DNA of 64,000 nt from Sphingobacteriales bacterium (GTDB lineage Bacteria; Bacteroidota; Bacteroidia; Chitinophagales; Chitinophagaceae). The notes beneath the pieces are model-generated. The model saw only the letters and a list, made by a program, of their open reading frames with translations. It was not told where the DNA came from and made no database searches. Position numbers and translations under genes: made by a program. This document shows, piece after piece, positions 46,558-55,645 of this stretch (positions within the stretch are counted from its first letter, which is position 1; every line of letters begins with the position of its first letter). Where the stretch lies: NCBI GenBank assembly GCA_016192105.1, contig JACPUV010000012.1:38800-102799 (forward strand). Direction: 5' to 3'.

Positions 46558-47861
46558 GTTGGAAAAAAGTAAAGATGGGTGAGTTTCTCATAAACAGAGA
46601 AAGCAGATTCAAACCAAAAGATAAAGCAATAGCCGGTCTAAAACGGATTGACAAAATTGATTTTTCCGGAACAATCTATTTATCTGATAAGCCCTCGAAT
46701 ACTGATATGATTATTGTAAAAAGGGGTGATTTGGTTATCTCCGGAATTAATGTTGAGAAAGGTGCAATGAGTGTTTATCAGGACAAAGAAGATATTACTG
46801 CAACCATTCATTATTCATCATATTGTTTTGATGAAACGAAAATAGATATTGAGTTTTTAAAAATGTTTTTGAAAAGCCCTGAATTCAAGATTGCATTAAA
46901 AGAACAAGTGCCGGGGGGGATTAAAACAGAGATAAAGCCTAAGCATCTTTTGCCATTAGAGGTTAGTATCCCAACTCTCGTTTCTGAACAAAAAGAAATC
47001 GTAAAGCAATTTAGAGGAATAGAGACTGTAAGTTCAAGCGTTGATACTGAAATTATTACTCAACAAGATTTAGTTAATCAACTCCGTCAGTCCTTTCTCC
47101 GTGAAGCTATGCAGGGTAAGCTGGTAAAGCAAGACCCAAAGGACGGCCATGCCAAAGACCTTCTGGAAAAAATTAAAGCAGAGAAAGCTAAGTCGGGAAG
47201 AAGGGAAAAAGAACTACCGCACATTAAGCCGGAAGAAATACCATTTGAGATTCCGGAGAATTGGGTGTGGTGTAGGTTGGGGGAAATCATTTCATTTGGC
47301 CCATCAAATGGCTACTCTCCTAAGGAAAGTAAAAAAGGTACAGGAATTAAATGTTTAACACTTACTGCAACAACATCTGGGAAATTTAAAGGCGAGCACT
47401 ATAAACTGGTGGATGAGCAAATTGAAAGTGATTCTTATTTGTGGCTCTCAAAAGGTGACATTTTGTTACAAAGAGGAAATGCACTTGAATACGTCGGAAT
47501 AGCTGCTTTATACGAAGGTGAATCGAATGAGTTTATTTATCCAGATTTAATGATTAAAGTAAGAGTTTTTGAAAAGCTAACATACGATAGGTTTATTCAC
47601 AAGGTGCTAATCTCCCCATTTAATAGAACTTACTTTTCAGATAATGCGTTTGGTGCTCAAAAAAGTATGCCTAAAATTAATCAAGGAGTAGTTCTAAATA
47701 CAATGATACCGTTACCCCCACTAAACGAACAATATCGTATAGTAGATAAAATAATAAACATAATGACTCTTTGTGATGACTTACAGCAAAGTATACAGTT
47801 AAGTCGAGAGCAGAATGAGTTGTTGTTACAGCAGGTATTAAAAGAAACCTTAAACCTTTGA
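46554..47861 (+). CDS. hsdS: Type I specificity subunit S
   Basis: The 435-residue subunit has two target-recognition domains separated and ended by long conserved helices (LVNQLRQSFLREAMQGKLVKQ in the middle; the C-terminal helix ends ELLLQQVLKETLNL). The second TRD begins with ENWVWCRLGEI and has PPLNEQYRIVDKI. It sets the bipartite recognition sequence. Its stop overlaps the SIR2 gene start by 4 bases, which joins the restriction system and the SIR2-HerA module in one translational unit. Confidence 0.93.
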   Translation: MSWKKVKMGEFLINRESRFKPKDKAIAGLKRIDKIDFSGTIYLSDKPSNTDMIIVKRGDLVISGINVEKGAMSVYQDKEDITATIHYSSYCFDETKIDIEFLKMFLKSPEFKIALKEQVPGGIKTEIKPKHLLPLEVSIPTLVSEQKEIVKQFRGIETVSSSVDTEIITQQDLVNQLRQSFLREAMQGKLVKQDPKDGHAKDLLEKIKAEKAKSGRREKELPHIKPEEIPFEIPENWVWCRLGEIISFGPSNGYSPKESKKGTGIKCLTLTATTSGKFKGEHYKLVDEQIESDSYLWLSKGDILLQRGNALEYVGIAALYEGESNEFIYPDLMIKVRVFEKLTYDRFIHKVLISPFNRTYFSDNAFGAQKSMPKINQGVVLNTMIPLPPLNEQYRIVDKIINIMTLCDDLQQSIQLSREQNELLLQQVLKETLNL

Positions 47862-49327
47862 ATATGGAAATATTCTTTTACAAGGCCAAAGACAATGTTC
47901 TTGAATCACAAAAGAATCAGGGCAATGGAGAGCAGCCAGAATCAAATTTGAAGAAAATTCAAGATGCATTTCTCAAAGTGCTTGACAATAAAAACTTATC
48001 TTTCCTTTTAGGAAGTGGATGCTCATCATTTGAAATAGAAATTCCTGCCAGTTCAACTGAGCCAGAAAGCTCTTCGGTCGAGGCTAATGATAATAAAGCA
48101 GAACAAGGAATACCAAGGCCAGTTAACACAACATTTGAGCAGATAGGGATTCCTGTAATGGCTCCCTTAGCCAAAGAGTTTTATAATTCAAAGGAATTTA
48201 AAGAAGAAAAGGAATGGTTAAAATCGCATTTATTTATTGATGTTACGGACAACACTTTTTGCGCCAACCTTGAGGTATTTCTATCAACCCTGCACAGTTT
48301 ATCTTTTTACCACTCCAAGAAATCAACGAATGAGGTAGCAGTTGAGGAAGCTGCCGGCACTGCTGAAGCAGAAGAGCATCCAAGGGCTAATCAATCAGAA
48401 ACAGACGAAATCAAGTTCAGTAAACTCGGTGAAGTAGAAAAAATTGACTCCATTATTCTGAAAGCAAGAAACTTTCTATTAATAAAATGTTTGAACGAGA
48501 AAAACGTAATACCGTCTGATATGGGGGCGAGTAAAGATTATCCTTTGATTGAGCTCTATAAGCAGTTCTATAGGAAACTACTTACACGAAACTCAACCCT
48601 GCCCCGGCTTAATATTTTTACAACCAATTACGATTTATATTCAGAGCGGGCAATGGACTTGCTTGGTATCCATTATGTCAATGGGTTTACGGGAGGAATC
48701 AGCAAGTTCTTCAATCCGGCAATATTCAATTATGCTCTTGCAGAAAAGATGGATTTATCACAATCAAAATGGAGTGTTATTGACAATTTCTTTTATCTAT
48801 ATAAAATACACGGTTCAGTTAACTGGATAGAAGGCGAGGGTGAGAACAAACTCTTTAAGGTGAAAGAGATTAATGAGCCAACATTTGATAGGTTAAAAGG
48901 AGAGGCTACGATAATGATTCATCCCACTCCATTGAAATACAATGCTAGTTTGGGCAGCCCGTATTCAGATTTGTTCCGTGAGTTTCAGAAGAAGCTGATG
49001 CAAAACAACAATATCCTTGTTACCATTGGATACAGTTTTAGTGATGAACACATTAACAATCTAATATTTCAAGCATTTACAATTCCATCCTTCAGACTAA
49101 TTGTTATTGGCGAGCCGACATCCAAAAATGCGATAGGAAAGTTGATGGAATTAAATGATTCCAGAATATGGATTATTGGTGAGAGATGGCCTGACGGAAA
49201 AGACAGCTATATACCACTACATTTCTTTAAAAGGTTTGTTGAGGAGGTCTTGCCAGACCTTACAGCCGAAGATTTAGACAACAAGATGGAAAAGACAATT
49301 CAGAACCTCAAAAACCTGCTATCATGA
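47858..49327 (+). CDS. SIR2-domain anti-phage effector (SIR2 of SIR2-HerA)
   Basis: The 489-residue protein has a SIR2-type Rossmann fold. The NAD-binding loop is FLLGSGCSS (50-57), NIFTTNYD marks the catalytic pocket, and the His in YKIHGSVNW is the usual catalytic base. TIGYSFSDEHINNLIF closes the nucleotide site. An Ala/Glu-rich, low-complexity insertion lies around residues 145-180. In SIR2-HerA systems this subunit degrades NAD+ on phage infection in complex with HerA, causing abortive infection. It overlaps hsdS on one side and HerA on the other by 4 bases each. Confidence 0.88.
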   Translation: MNMEIFFYKAKDNVLESQKNQGNGEQPESNLKKIQDAFLKVLDNKNLSFLLGSGCSSFEIEIPASSTEPESSSVEANDNKAEQGIPRPVNTTFEQIGIPVMAPLAKEFYNSKEFKEEKEWLKSHLFIDVTDNTFCANLEVFLSTLHSLSFYHSKKSTNEVAVEEAAGTAEAEEHPRANQSETDEIKFSKLGEVEKIDSIILKARNFLLIKCLNEKNVIPSDMGASKDYPLIELYKQFYRKLLTRNSTLPRLNIFTTNYDLYSERAMDLLGIHYVNGFTGGISKFFNPAIFNYALAEKMDLSQSKWSVIDNFFYLYKIHGSVNWIEGEGENKLFKVKEINEPTFDRLKGEATIMIHPTPLKYNASLGSPYSDLFREFQKKLMQNNNILVTIGYSFSDEHINNLIFQAFTIPSFRLIVIGEPTSKNAIGKLMELNDSRIWIIGERWPDGKDSYIPLHFFKRFVEEVLPDLTAEDLDNKMEKTIQNLKNLLS

Positions 49328-51312
49328 CAAAGGAAGATAAGCAAAGGGTCATAGGAAAGGTTGTTGCAATCAATTCTGACAGGTTTTCGGTTGAGCTTCT
49401 GAGTGGATTAGGAAACTTTAATGTCAGGGGGTTTGACGATATACATTACTTTGCTCAACTAAATAGCTATGTTATTGTACCATATCAGAACTATTATATA
49501 GTGGCAGAAGTGGCAGGGGTACGGGAAAAAGACTTGAATGTTCCTTTTTCAAATCCAACAGAGCAGATTCTGAGCAAAGTTCAAGCAGGTAAGTTCTTAG
49601 AAGTTCTTCCTATTGGTACCATCAAATCGGATAAGGAAAATGCTTTAAACTTTGAATTTGGAGTAAGTGTATATCCTACATTGTATTCGGATGTATTGTA
49701 CATTAAAGAGCAGGAGTTAGATACGATATTTAAAACAAGCATAAATAAACTACAAAATTGTCAAGAGAAAGACGAGTGTAAAGAAGGTAAATGTGAATGC
49801 AAGTATAGATACGCTTCATTGCCTATTGGAAAATCAACTGTTTTCCCTGACTACGATGTAAAGTTAGATATTGATAGGTTCTTCGGAAGCCATTCGGCCA
49901 TTTTAGGTAATACAGGAAGCGGTAAATCATGCACAATCGCATCAATGCTACAAACTCTCTATAAACTGGAAAGTTATAGTGCAACGGGAAGTACTTTTAT
50001 ATTTTTTGACGTAAATGGTGAGTACAAACAGGCATTTTCTGAATTGACGAGTATTAACTCTGAAATAGAAGTAAAGAATTTTTCGATTGATAAGGTTGGT
50101 GAGGAGGAAGTAACCAATTTTGTACTGCCACATTGGTTTCTAAACATTGATGAATGGGCATTGCTACTAAAAGCAAGTGACAAAGCTCAGTTACCACTAT
50201 TACGAAACGCCCTCGGGTTTACGCAAAGTTTATCTGATGAAGCCCTTCATCATATTTATGCTTGTAGTATCATGTATGTTTATGAGCACTGGGATAGCCC
50301 TGTTGCCAAAAGACAGAGGATTGTATCACTTATCGAAAGAGCAAAGTTTTCAAACACAGTAAATTTTTCATCGTATAGTGCTCAGTATGGGAGTTGGCAG
50401 GGAATAGGAACAGAAGAGGCATTCAAGTCAGCCATTAGGGCAAATATTAAGGAGGATATTGAGATTGACCCTCAGTACAATGCTGAGAGATTTGACTTTG
50501 TAGAACTTGGGCAAGCTATTGAAAATGCCATTCTGTATGAAGAATATCATGGAAATAAGCAAATCCGAGACTATTGCTCTTCAATGATAACACGGTATAA
50601 AAGTGTGAAGGAACGTAATGACTTTCGATTTTTAACTAATTCTACCACAGATATAGACCAAGCCACATATCTAAACGACTTCTTAGGTATTAGTGCAGGA
50701 AAGAAAAAGTCTCAAGTTATAATAATTGACCTTAACTCTGCAAATGATGAAATGGTTGAAATTATATCTTGTGTCTTATCACGATTGATATTTGAAAAGT
50801 TAAGAACAGCAAAAGAAAGAAATAAATATCCTGTAAACCTTGTACTTGAAGAAGCACACAGATATATTTCAACCGACTCAGGAAAAGTATTCGGGGATGC
50901 CAACCGAATATTCGAAAGAATAGCTAAGGAGGGAAGGAAATATGGGATGTTTTTACTTGTATCCTCGCAAAGGCCCAGTGAACTTTCTAAAACAGTACTT
51001 TCTCAGTGTAGCAACTTTATCGTACATAGGATACAGAACCCCGAAGACTTATCGCACATCCGTCAAATCACACCTCACATATCAGAGACAATTCTAAGAA
51101 GGCTGCCATCCATACCGACTCAGCATGCTTTAATATTTGGGCATTCTGTCAATCTCCCAACTACTTTCAAAGTGAATGAAGCAAATCCTAAACCCAAAAG
51201 TGATAATAATGAAATCAGTAAAAACTGGTTTCGAGAGAAAGGTTTCTTACCCTTCAATGATGACAACACTGAGGAGGAAGATTTGATAGGTGACATTGAC
51301 CTTCCATTCTGA
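49324..51312 (+). CDS. HerA-like DUF87 ATPase
   Basis: The 662-residue hexameric-translocase type ATPase has an N-terminal HAS-barrel region. Walker A GNTGSGKS is at 195-202, Walker B is VNLVLEEAHRY, and the sensor/arginine-finger segment is SSQRPSELSKTVLSQCSNF. Between barrel and Walker A lies a compact cysteine cluster (Cys146, 152, 157, 159) that could bind zinc or an iron-sulfur centre and is not a usual HerA trait. With the SIR2 protein it forms the described two-gene anti-phage system. It ends 67 bases before the next gene. Confidence 0.88.
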   Translation: MTKEDKQRVIGKVVAINSDRFSVELLSGLGNFNVRGFDDIHYFAQLNSYVIVPYQNYYIVAEVAGVREKDLNVPFSNPTEQILSKVQAGKFLEVLPIGTIKSDKENALNFEFGVSVYPTLYSDVLYIKEQELDTIFKTSINKLQNCQEKDECKEGKCECKYRYASLPIGKSTVFPDYDVKLDIDRFFGSHSAILGNTGSGKSCTIASMLQTLYKLESYSATGSTFIFFDVNGEYKQAFSELTSINSEIEVKNFSIDKVGEEEVTNFVLPHWFLNIDEWALLLKASDKAQLPLLRNALGFTQSLSDEALHHIYACSIMYVYEHWDSPVAKRQRIVSLIERAKFSNTVNFSSYSAQYGSWQGIGTEEAFKSAIRANIKEDIEIDPQYNAERFDFVELGQAIENAILYEEYHGNKQIRDYCSSMITRYKSVKERNDFRFLTNSTTDIDQATYLNDFLGISAGKKKSQVIIIDLNSANDEMVEIISCVLSRLIFEKLRTAKERNKYPVNLVLEEAHRYISTDSGKVFGDANRIFERIAKEGRKYGMFLLVSSQRPSELSKTVLSQCSNFIVHRIQNPEDLSHIRQITPHISETILRRLPSIPTQHALIFGHSVNLPTTFKVNEANPKPKSDNNEISKNWFREKGFLPFNDDNTEEEDLIGDIDLPF

Positions 51313-51344
51313 CCGATATGAAGTTAACAGAGCTAATTACCTAA

Positions 51345-51375
51345 TTGCAAATTCTTTTCTTAAAAACTATCTTTG
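51345..51375 (+). promoter_or_regulatory. Promoter of the DUF488 pair
   Basis: TTG (51345-51347), 20 bases and TATCTTTG (51368-51375) give a full Bacteroidota promoter. The start site would fall at or just after the DUF488 ATG (51380), so the message is nearly leaderless or initiates at a later ATG. Confidence 0.7.
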
Positions 51376-51379
51376 CAGC

Positions 51380-52264
51380 ATGTTCTACCGGCGTAAAGTA
51401 ATATTAGCTCTCGTTCAATGCTTTGGAGGCAGTTTGGGCAAGACCCAACTGCAAAAGCTGCTGCTGCTATATACGCAAAAACAGGAAAAACCGGGCTTTC
51501 ATTTTGTGCCTTATAAATACGGTTGCTATTCTTTTCAGGCTGCTGCAGATATAGCCACGATGCAAAAGTACAGGCAGGTACGGGTAAGCAATAAAGGCAT
51601 TGAGAAAGCAGACCCCGTTGATTATGTAAGCCTGCTGAAAGAAAAAGACCGGCTTGCATTGAAGCAGCTTTATATCCTGCATGGTAATAAGGATTATAAA
51701 GAGCTGATACATCATACCTATACTCAGCACCCCTACTATGCCATTCATAGTGAAATAGCAGAAAGATACCTGAATGCCGGAGAGCTTCAAAAAGTGGCTG
51801 AGTATAAACCCACCGCTTCCAAAACCATTCTTTATACTATCGGGTATGAAGGAATTTCATTGGAGCAATACCTGAATAAGCTGATTGGAAAAGATGTGCG
51901 GGTGTTGGTGGATGTACGGAACAATCCTATGAGCATGAAATACGGCTTTACCAAAAGTCAACTTCTCAATGCCTGCACCAGTGTAGGAATTGAATACCTG
52001 CATTTACCGGAGGTGGGTATTGTATCGGAACAAAGACAGGAGTTAACCTGTCAGGCTGACTACGACAAACTGTTTGCGAGATACCGGAAAGAAACATTGC
52101 CTAATACTGTTACCACGCAGGAAAAGATATTGCACCTGCTGAAAGAAAAGAAACGCATTGCCCTCACCTGCTTTGAAGCCAATATTTGCCAGTGCCACCG
52201 CAAACATCTGGCTGAGGCCATTATACAATTGCCCGGATGGGATTACGAATTAATCCACCTGTAA
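51380..52264 (+). CDS. DUF488 domain protein with N-terminal extension
   Basis: From ATG 51380 the product is 294 residues. The N-terminal ~140 residues form a separate helical region (LGKTQLQKLLLLYTQKQEKPGFHFVPYKYG) that resembles Panacea/SocA-like folds. The DUF488 domain starts at TILYTIGYEGISLEQYLNKL and has VLVDVRNNPMS and the C-terminal ICQCHRKHLAEAI with clustered Cys/His. DUF488 proteins recur in defence and mobile islands; their chemistry is not settled. The gene abuts the next one with no spacer. Confidence 0.75.
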   Translation: MFYRRKVILALVQCFGGSLGKTQLQKLLLLYTQKQEKPGFHFVPYKYGCYSFQAAADIATMQKYRQVRVSNKGIEKADPVDYVSLLKEKDRLALKQLYILHGNKDYKELIHHTYTQHPYYAIHSEIAERYLNAGELQKVAEYKPTASKTILYTIGYEGISLEQYLNKLIGKDVRVLVDVRNNPMSMKYGFTKSQLLNACTSVGIEYLHLPEVGIVSEQRQELTCQADYDKLFARYRKETLPNTVTTQEKILHLLKEKKRIALTCFEANICQCHRKHLAEAIIQLPGWDYELIHL

Positions 52265-53122
52265 ATGCCACGCCTCAAAGTACTGCTTACCGTTACAACC
52301 TATCCTTTGCCATCCAGAAGCTACGATGAACTGGTGTGCACAGCAGGTATGCTGGAAGATGGTAGCTGGATACGGATTTATCCTGTACCTCTAAGTTTTT
52401 TAATGGGTTTGAAGCAGTCCGGTAAAGTAGAGTCCATGAAGTACACATGGGTTGAACTGGAACTGAATAAACGAGCAGACGATTTCAGGCCGGAGAGCCA
52501 TTCCCCAAAGTACTACGACTTCCGGGATATAACCATTCATGAACCCCGGCTTAACACTGATGGCAACTGGCTGAAACGAAAAGAATACTGCCTGAAAAAT
52601 GTATATACCAATTTTGAAACACTGATAGCTGATTCAAAAGCACCAAAGAACGTATCACTGGCAACCTTTAAACCGGCAGCCATTACAAAATTTGAATGTG
52701 AGGAGGATGAAAGAGAGTGGAAAGACGAATGGGTGGAGATAAGAAAGCAAACAGACCTGTTCAATCAGGGTGACATTGACCCGCAGAAAATGATACCGAA
52801 AGTACCTTACAAGTTCTACTATGAGTTCACCGATGAAACAAGCAAGCAACGGAGGCTGATGATAGAGGATTGGGAAATTGGTCAGTTGTACTGGAACTGC
52901 TTACGGGATACAAAGAAAGTAGGTGTCCCCGATGAAGCCACTGCGGAACAAATGGCCTTGCAGAAGGTGAGAGAAAAGTATTACAATGATTTTACCGCCA
53001 ACAAAGACCTGTATCTGTTTGTAGGTACCACCAAACAATGGCATAAAAGAAGGGCTCCAAATCCATTTGTGATTATCGGAGTGTTTTATCCCATGAAGGA
53101 AGTGCAGGGAACACTCTTCTAA
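52265..53122 (+). CDS. Conserved partner of DUF488, unknown function
   Basis: The 285-residue soluble protein starts right after the DUF488 stop codon (TAA ATG). A distinctive block reads YDELVCTAGMLEDGSWIRIYPVP, followed by an acidic-basic helical part and a C-terminal strand WHKRRAPNPFVIIGVFYP. The first and last blocks suggest a beta-rich nucleic-acid-binding fold, but no catalytic motif was recognised. Tight pairing with DUF488 implies a joint role. Function is unknown. Confidence 0.6.
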   Translation: MPRLKVLLTVTTYPLPSRSYDELVCTAGMLEDGSWIRIYPVPLSFLMGLKQSGKVESMKYTWVELELNKRADDFRPESHSPKYYDFRDITIHEPRLNTDGNWLKRKEYCLKNVYTNFETLIADSKAPKNVSLATFKPAAITKFECEEDEREWKDEWVEIRKQTDLFNQGDIDPQKMIPKVPYKFYYEFTDETSKQRRLMIEDWEIGQLYWNCLRDTKKVGVPDEATAEQMALQKVREKYYNDFTANKDLYLFVGTTKQWHKRRAPNPFVIIGVFYPMKEVQGTLF

Positions 53123-53729
53123 ATAGCTGCAATAGCAAAGTTCAAAAAGTTGTCTTTTCCTCGTACCCCACATTTAACCAGCACAAACAAGGACTGTTTT
53201 ATCTTTTCCGCTGAACAGAGGGAAGCGGTCAATTCATTGACCTGCTGACATAAGGAGGGCTAACAAACCATTAAGTTTGTGATTTTGGTTTTGCGAATAG
53301 TAATTTATGAGAGATACCAAGGTTAAACCAAATCAGGGATATGGTCATCTGAACCTTTGTATGATGTGAGTAGTTGAAATAGTTAGAACTTCATCTGGCA
53401 ATCAAGGTTTTATAGGGTAAGGATGAAATTAAGCTGGTTCATGGAAGATACAAGGGGGAATTATTTACCCACCCAATAAAAAAATCCCTGTAAAACATTT
53501 GTTTACAAAGATTTATTCCACCTCTGGTAGTCCCGACAGGGCTACCTGAATTATTGGGAATCAATACTGTTACAGAAAACCGTAAATAAATCCGTAAACT
53601 GGATCATTACTGGTTTGCTTTACATGTCAAATACTCTGGATTGAAGATACAATAATGTGAGGTAATAGGCGTCAATTTAATCGACAAATATTTACTTATA
53701 CTACTTCGGGAAATGCCCATATCGGTAGT
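53123..53729. other. Non-coding gap between the two arms of the defence island
   Basis: About 600 AT-rich bases separate the plus-strand and convergent minus-strand operons. The only clear structure is GGTAG-T-CCC-GACA-GGG-CTACC at 53526-53546, an 8-bp stem with one bulge. No gene or tRNA was found. Confidence 0.5.
53526..53546. repeat. Isolated REP-like hairpin
   Basis: GGTAG/CTACC and CCC/GGG pair around a GACA loop with a single bulged T. There is no T run, so it is more likely a REP-type palindrome than a terminator. Confidence 0.4.
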
Positions 53730-55184
53730 TTATTCCGTGGTTTCCGGAACTATATTTATCAATTCATGCGCCTGCTTCAAATAAGAGAGATTCAGCTGTG
53801 TGACCCTGAAGTGTTGATGCAATACCTGTTCCATCAGGAATTTTCTTTCTGCCGGATCGGTAGTATTAGCCAATTCTTTCCCTTTCAATAACATTTGATG
53901 CAAAGTCGCATTTCGATCTTTAATAACCTGCATTATATAGTCCCAATCCTCAATGGAAATAAAGAACAGATTTTTAGGCGGCAATAGTGAAATATCAATT
54001 TTATTTTTAGCGGTAAAATCTTCCATCGGTGATCGCAGAAACTCATCCCAGGCATCCTGCCCGAAACCCAGATACATTTCCCGATAAGTAATTATTATGC
54101 CCCACCATTCCTTACCCGGATTAATGCAGCCAGCTGTTGACAACAGTTGACAATAGGCCTTTACAATAGATGAGTTCAATTCTTTGGTTAAAATATTCGG
54201 AAGGCGGAGTACGCCTGATCTTGGATGAAGTTCCGTGGCTTTGCACTCGACAAGAATATCATCTCCGACCAGGTAATCACAGATTTTTGTTAACCGGTAC
54301 TGTTTTTTTAATTCGTATTCACTCTTATGTTCAATCCTGTTCTCAGTGAGTCCGAGTGCTACATATTTCTCCAACCTTTTGCCAAACTCTTCCGGAAAAG
54401 TATCCGGAAGCACCGCTTTCAGATATGTGTAAATAAAGTGTTTGATTGTCTGCGTGAAAATAGCCTGGTGCGGCAGGCACAGATGCCCGTTGAATAATAG
54501 GAATGGTTTTGTAATAAAGAAATTAGTTTCATAGAGCTGAAGACGTTCATCCTTTAACCGGTGAAGATTTTCAAAATCTGACGATTGGGTAACAATCAGC
54601 AGGCGTAAAAACAAATCGAGTTCCCGATCCGAGAATTGTTTTTTAAAGTAATCACAATAATCGTCGTGCAGAATTCCGTCATAGGAATGTCCGTTGCCCA
54701 ACTGGTCTAAATGAAGGTAGATATAAGTGAAATAGCAGAAATTTAAAAAAGAAAGTATGTCTATACCAGTACGGCGCTTAAATTCTGCAGCAATGTCAAA
54801 GCGTGAGGAAAGCCGGAGATAAAGAATCACCTGACGGTCAACAATAGAATTATAAAAATTATCCTGATAATCAAATTGCTGGTAGGCAATGATGCGAAAC
54901 GATTGCGAGACGGAATGAGGGGTTCTAAAATTCAAGCCGGTATACTCCACTTCAAACTGATCTACCATTACAAGCAGGGAAAGAACATTATCCGACGTGA
55001 CTATCTTTCTTTTCGGATTATCGTCAGTATGCAGATAACTCCATTTAAGCAAAACCAACATTTTCCAGAAAGGATACCGGCTTTGTTTTTCCTGTTGAAT
55101 ATTATGAAGCCCCTGGAGCAGGTGTAATACAAGATCTGACCGCCTAAATTGTTGTATTCTGTCTCTTATTATTTCAAACTCCAT
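53730..55184 (-). CDS. PD-(D/E)XK nuclease-like protein, last gene of the CBASS-type operon
   Basis: The 484-residue protein is of unrecognised family. The N-terminal half is helical and aromatic-rich. The C-terminal half carries FGKRLEKYV (Glu272), then TKICDYLVGDDILVECKATEL with Asp303 and Glu313-Cys-Lys315. That spacing and order match a PD-(D/E)XK nuclease core. Its ATG shares a base with the stop of the E2-like gene (TGATG), so it is translationally coupled to the CBASS genes. A DNA- or RNA-cutting second effector, or a regulator, are the inferred options. Confidence 0.6.
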   Translation of the reverse strand: MEFEIIRDRIQQFRRSDLVLHLLQGLHNIQQEKQSRYPFWKMLVLLKWSYLHTDDNPKRKIVTSDNVLSLLVMVDQFEVEYTGLNFRTPHSVSQSFRIIAYQQFDYQDNFYNSIVDRQVILYLRLSSRFDIAAEFKRRTGIDILSFLNFCYFTYIYLHLDQLGNGHSYDGILHDDYCDYFKKQFSDRELDLFLRLLIVTQSSDFENLHRLKDERLQLYETNFFITKPFLLFNGHLCLPHQAIFTQTIKHFIYTYLKAVLPDTFPEEFGKRLEKYVALGLTENRIEHKSEYELKKQYRLTKICDYLVGDDILVECKATELHPRSGVLRLPNILTKELNSSIVKAYCQLLSTAGCINPGKEWWGIIITYREMYLGFGQDAWDEFLRSPMEDFTAKNKIDISLLPPKNLFFISIEDWDYIMQVIKDRNATLHQMLLKGKELANTTDPAERKFLMEQVLHQHFRVTQLNLSYLKQAHELINIVPETTE

Positions 55185-55645
55185 CAGTCAGTATTTTTGT
55201 TTAGGTTCTGATCAGTTTCTGTAAAATGAGTCGGAGATTGCCTGCCCTCCCAAATATTCCCATTGATCAGGTAGATTTCATAGAAAACAATCCACTCGCT
55301 GATCCAGGGAATAGTGTACTGATAAATCTTTATCTTTTCATTCCAAGGCATGTCTTTTGGATAATGGAGACATAAACTATGATCTTTGTACATGTGAATG
55401 TCGCGGGAGGGCTCAATTTTTGGCCAAAGTACCGTTGATTTCGGTTCATGGCCGGCCACATATTCAACTTTGACCTTGTACTTATCCCTGCAGTTGTCGG
55501 GTTGGAGCCAGCCGGTGCAAACCAATACTTTATTTTGGATGGAGCATTGTAAAAAGGGGTATTGCTCTTCAATCATTTTTTGCTGAAAACTCAGTACACC
55601 ATATTTATTATATGGATGTGTTCTTCTGAAAAAGAGGCTACTCAT
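55184..55645 (-). CDS. Stand-alone E2-like protein of CBASS
   Basis: The 153-residue protein has the bacterial E2-like pattern: VKVEYVAGHEPKSTVLWP, then HMYKDHSLCLHYPKDMPW with the probable catalytic Cys92, then TIPWISEWIVFYEIYLING. No E1 (ThiF/MoeB) domain is fused or encoded nearby, so this would be the E2-only form of type II CBASS, in which the E2 modifies or primes the nucleotidyltransferase. It overlaps the CD-NTase gene by 8 bases. Confidence 0.75.
   Translation of the reverse strand: MSSLFFRRTHPYNKYGVLSFQQKMIEEQYPFLQCSIQNKVLVCTGWLQPDNCRDKYKVKVEYVAGHEPKSTVLWPKIEPSRDIHMYKDHSLCLHYPKDMPWNEKIKIYQYTIPWISEWIVFYEIYLINGNIWEGRQSPTHFTETDQNLNKNTD

Noticed and set aside
53500..53560. tRNA-derived attachment site (GTAGTCCCGACAGGG resembles a tRNA 3' end)
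   Set aside because: It is a self-contained hairpin and no tRNA body or second direct copy was found in the window.
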